Source: Sitta carolinensis (taxonomy: Eukaryota; Chordata; Aves; Passeriformes; Sittidae). From it: a DNA stretch of 64,000 bases. This document shows, one piece after another, positions 62,851 to 64,000 of this stretch. The stretch lies in the NCBI GenBank assembly GCA_032173965.1, contig CM063284.1, positions 60,510,863-60,574,862 on the forward strand, written 5' to 3'. The position numbers were made by a program, and so were the translations under genes. How positions within the stretch are numbered: position 1 is the stretch's first letter; every line of letters begins with the position of its first letter. The notes below the pieces were generated by a model, which ran no database searches, was not told the DNA's origin, and saw only the letters and a list, made by a program, of their open reading frames with translations.

Positions 62851-64000
62851 GAAAAAATGAAAGGGACGAAAAAGCACAACCAACCCAGAAAATTCACTAC
62901 AGGCTAGAGTAACAGAAGAATAAAGTGACAAGATATTGATCTGAACTACCAGGGGAAGAGAAGATATTTGTGTCTCCACATTGTGAAGAAAAGAACTGCC
63001 TGAAGGATGTGAACTGCTTGCTGAGGGGTGATGGGCAAAAAAGCATCCCTGAGGCAGTCAGAGGCTGGAAACCGAGCTCAAAATGGTCACAAAGCCCTGG
63101 TGATACCTCTCTTTCTGACTCCCTCAGACTGATCACTGCTAAGGTAGACAATAATTTATAACATGGCTAGCCTAAGAAAGAAAAAGACTGGTCCTTTTGA
63201 CACAGTTAATTAAAATGTTTCTCTAAATCCCATGGATATTTCTTGCACAATTTTTACACTAGTTTTGGAGGCGCTCTGTAGGTCACAGTAGCATATATCA
63301 CTGCCAGATACACCAAGATGGCTAAGGGTCTGGAAGGTGGAGCCGATATGATAATACTAAATGACATGGGTGGGAATTTCTCCCAGCCATTAGCAGAAGT
63401 AGGAAATTGCTCTTAAAAGAAAGACTCATGTGAAATGACATTTCTAAAATGTCATCTGGTTTGCAGTGAAATATCCATTGTTTTTCTAAAATGCACAGTT
63501 TGTACAATTGAAGCGTAATTCAGAAATGACTTAGTATTGACATAGAAAGGGTCTCCCCTGCTCCACTGACCCCAAAGAATTACCATAGCCTGCAGAGACC
63601 AGTAGGAATTTTGACCTACTTTACCATGCCTACTCATTGCTGTCAAGATGTTTTTTATATTACAGTGAAACAGTAATCACTGGCTTTTATTTTGAACACA
63701 TAATTACACAGTGATTTGGACCAGGCTACAGAAGTTCCTACATTTTCCAGTACTCATACCTTGATAAGAACAAATTTTTTGAAGTTAAGTAAATATGCCT
63801 CACTTATTTTCTTTCACCTTTTTTTCTTGGATTCAAACAGGTGCCTTCTTTTCTGGTGACACAACATCTCTTAGAGTGCATCAGAGGATTTTGCTTCCTC
63901 TCTAGTTCTCTGTAGCTGCTGTCAGGTCTCGTGCTCAGTTCTTGCTGAAAGCTTTCCCCCAGGCACAAATATGAGTCTAAGTCAGATAATTCACAAGAAG

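Larger units (their letters stand above)
60581..64000. other. Non-coding DNA to the window end
   Basis: GC is raised up to about 60950, then the sequence is AT-rich. It contains an (AAAC)n tract at 62234-62274, an 18-base poly(A) at 62833-62850, and an unexplained 119-codon minus-strand open frame at 61720-62079. No gene recognised. Confidence 0.5.

Noticed and set aside
1..64000. Prokaryotic features (operons, ribosome binding sites, CRISPR, tRNA clusters)
   Set aside because: CR1 and avian LTRs, long homopolymers, microsatellites and absence of long ORFs show this is vertebrate nuclear DNA.

Overview
This window looks like bird nuclear DNA from a gene-poor, AT-rich region. Two kinds of evidence support that: CR1 LINE tails in both orientations (about 42475-42945 on + and 57156-57315 on -), and three long terminal repeats (LTRs) of avian endogenous retroviruses (10820-11050, 22567-23635, 41794-42382), all on +. 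The repeat families were recognised from memory of avian repeats, not from a search. The species cannot be fixed; I remember both LTR families from songbirds and other modern birds. The CR1 fragments are few and old.

I found no convincing protein-coding gene, tRNA, rRNA, CRISPR array or other prokaryotic feature. The many 60-165 codon open frames are the number expected by chance in 64 kb. Most begin at non-ATG codons, overlap one another on opposite strands, lack domains, or lie inside LTRs or simple repeats. Most of the window is therefore intergenic DNA or part of a very large intron.

Layout: 1-10 kb is unique sequence with simple repeats and two striking inverted repeats (3741-3785 and 8567-8606). 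10.8-23.6 kb holds a deleted LTR copy, several low-complexity tracts, a perfect 24-bp tandem duplication and a degraded ~1.07-kb LTR. 26.8 kb has a nest of alternately inverted AACCCT/AGGGTT units beside homeodomain-like sites. 36.0-37.0 kb has a ~110-bp direct duplication flanking a 42-T run. 41.8-42.9 kb has a near-complete solo LTR followed by a CR1 tail. 43-47 kb and 53.0-53.3 kb hold regulatory-looking, motif-rich stretches. 53.56-54.1 kb is a compact purine-tract, G-run, TATA-like and signal-peptide-like ORF block. 60.09-60.58 kb is the most CpG-rich and most enhancer-like stretch.

The points most worth checking are 53.56-54.35 kb (possible first exon), 60.09-60.58 kb and 46.72-47.12 kb (possible developmental enhancers), 50960-51134 (an open frame bounded by textbook splice signals), the local duplication at 36-37 kb, and a recurring class of strand-asymmetric A/C tracts. 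No conservation or expression data were available, so every regulatory call rests on motif content alone.
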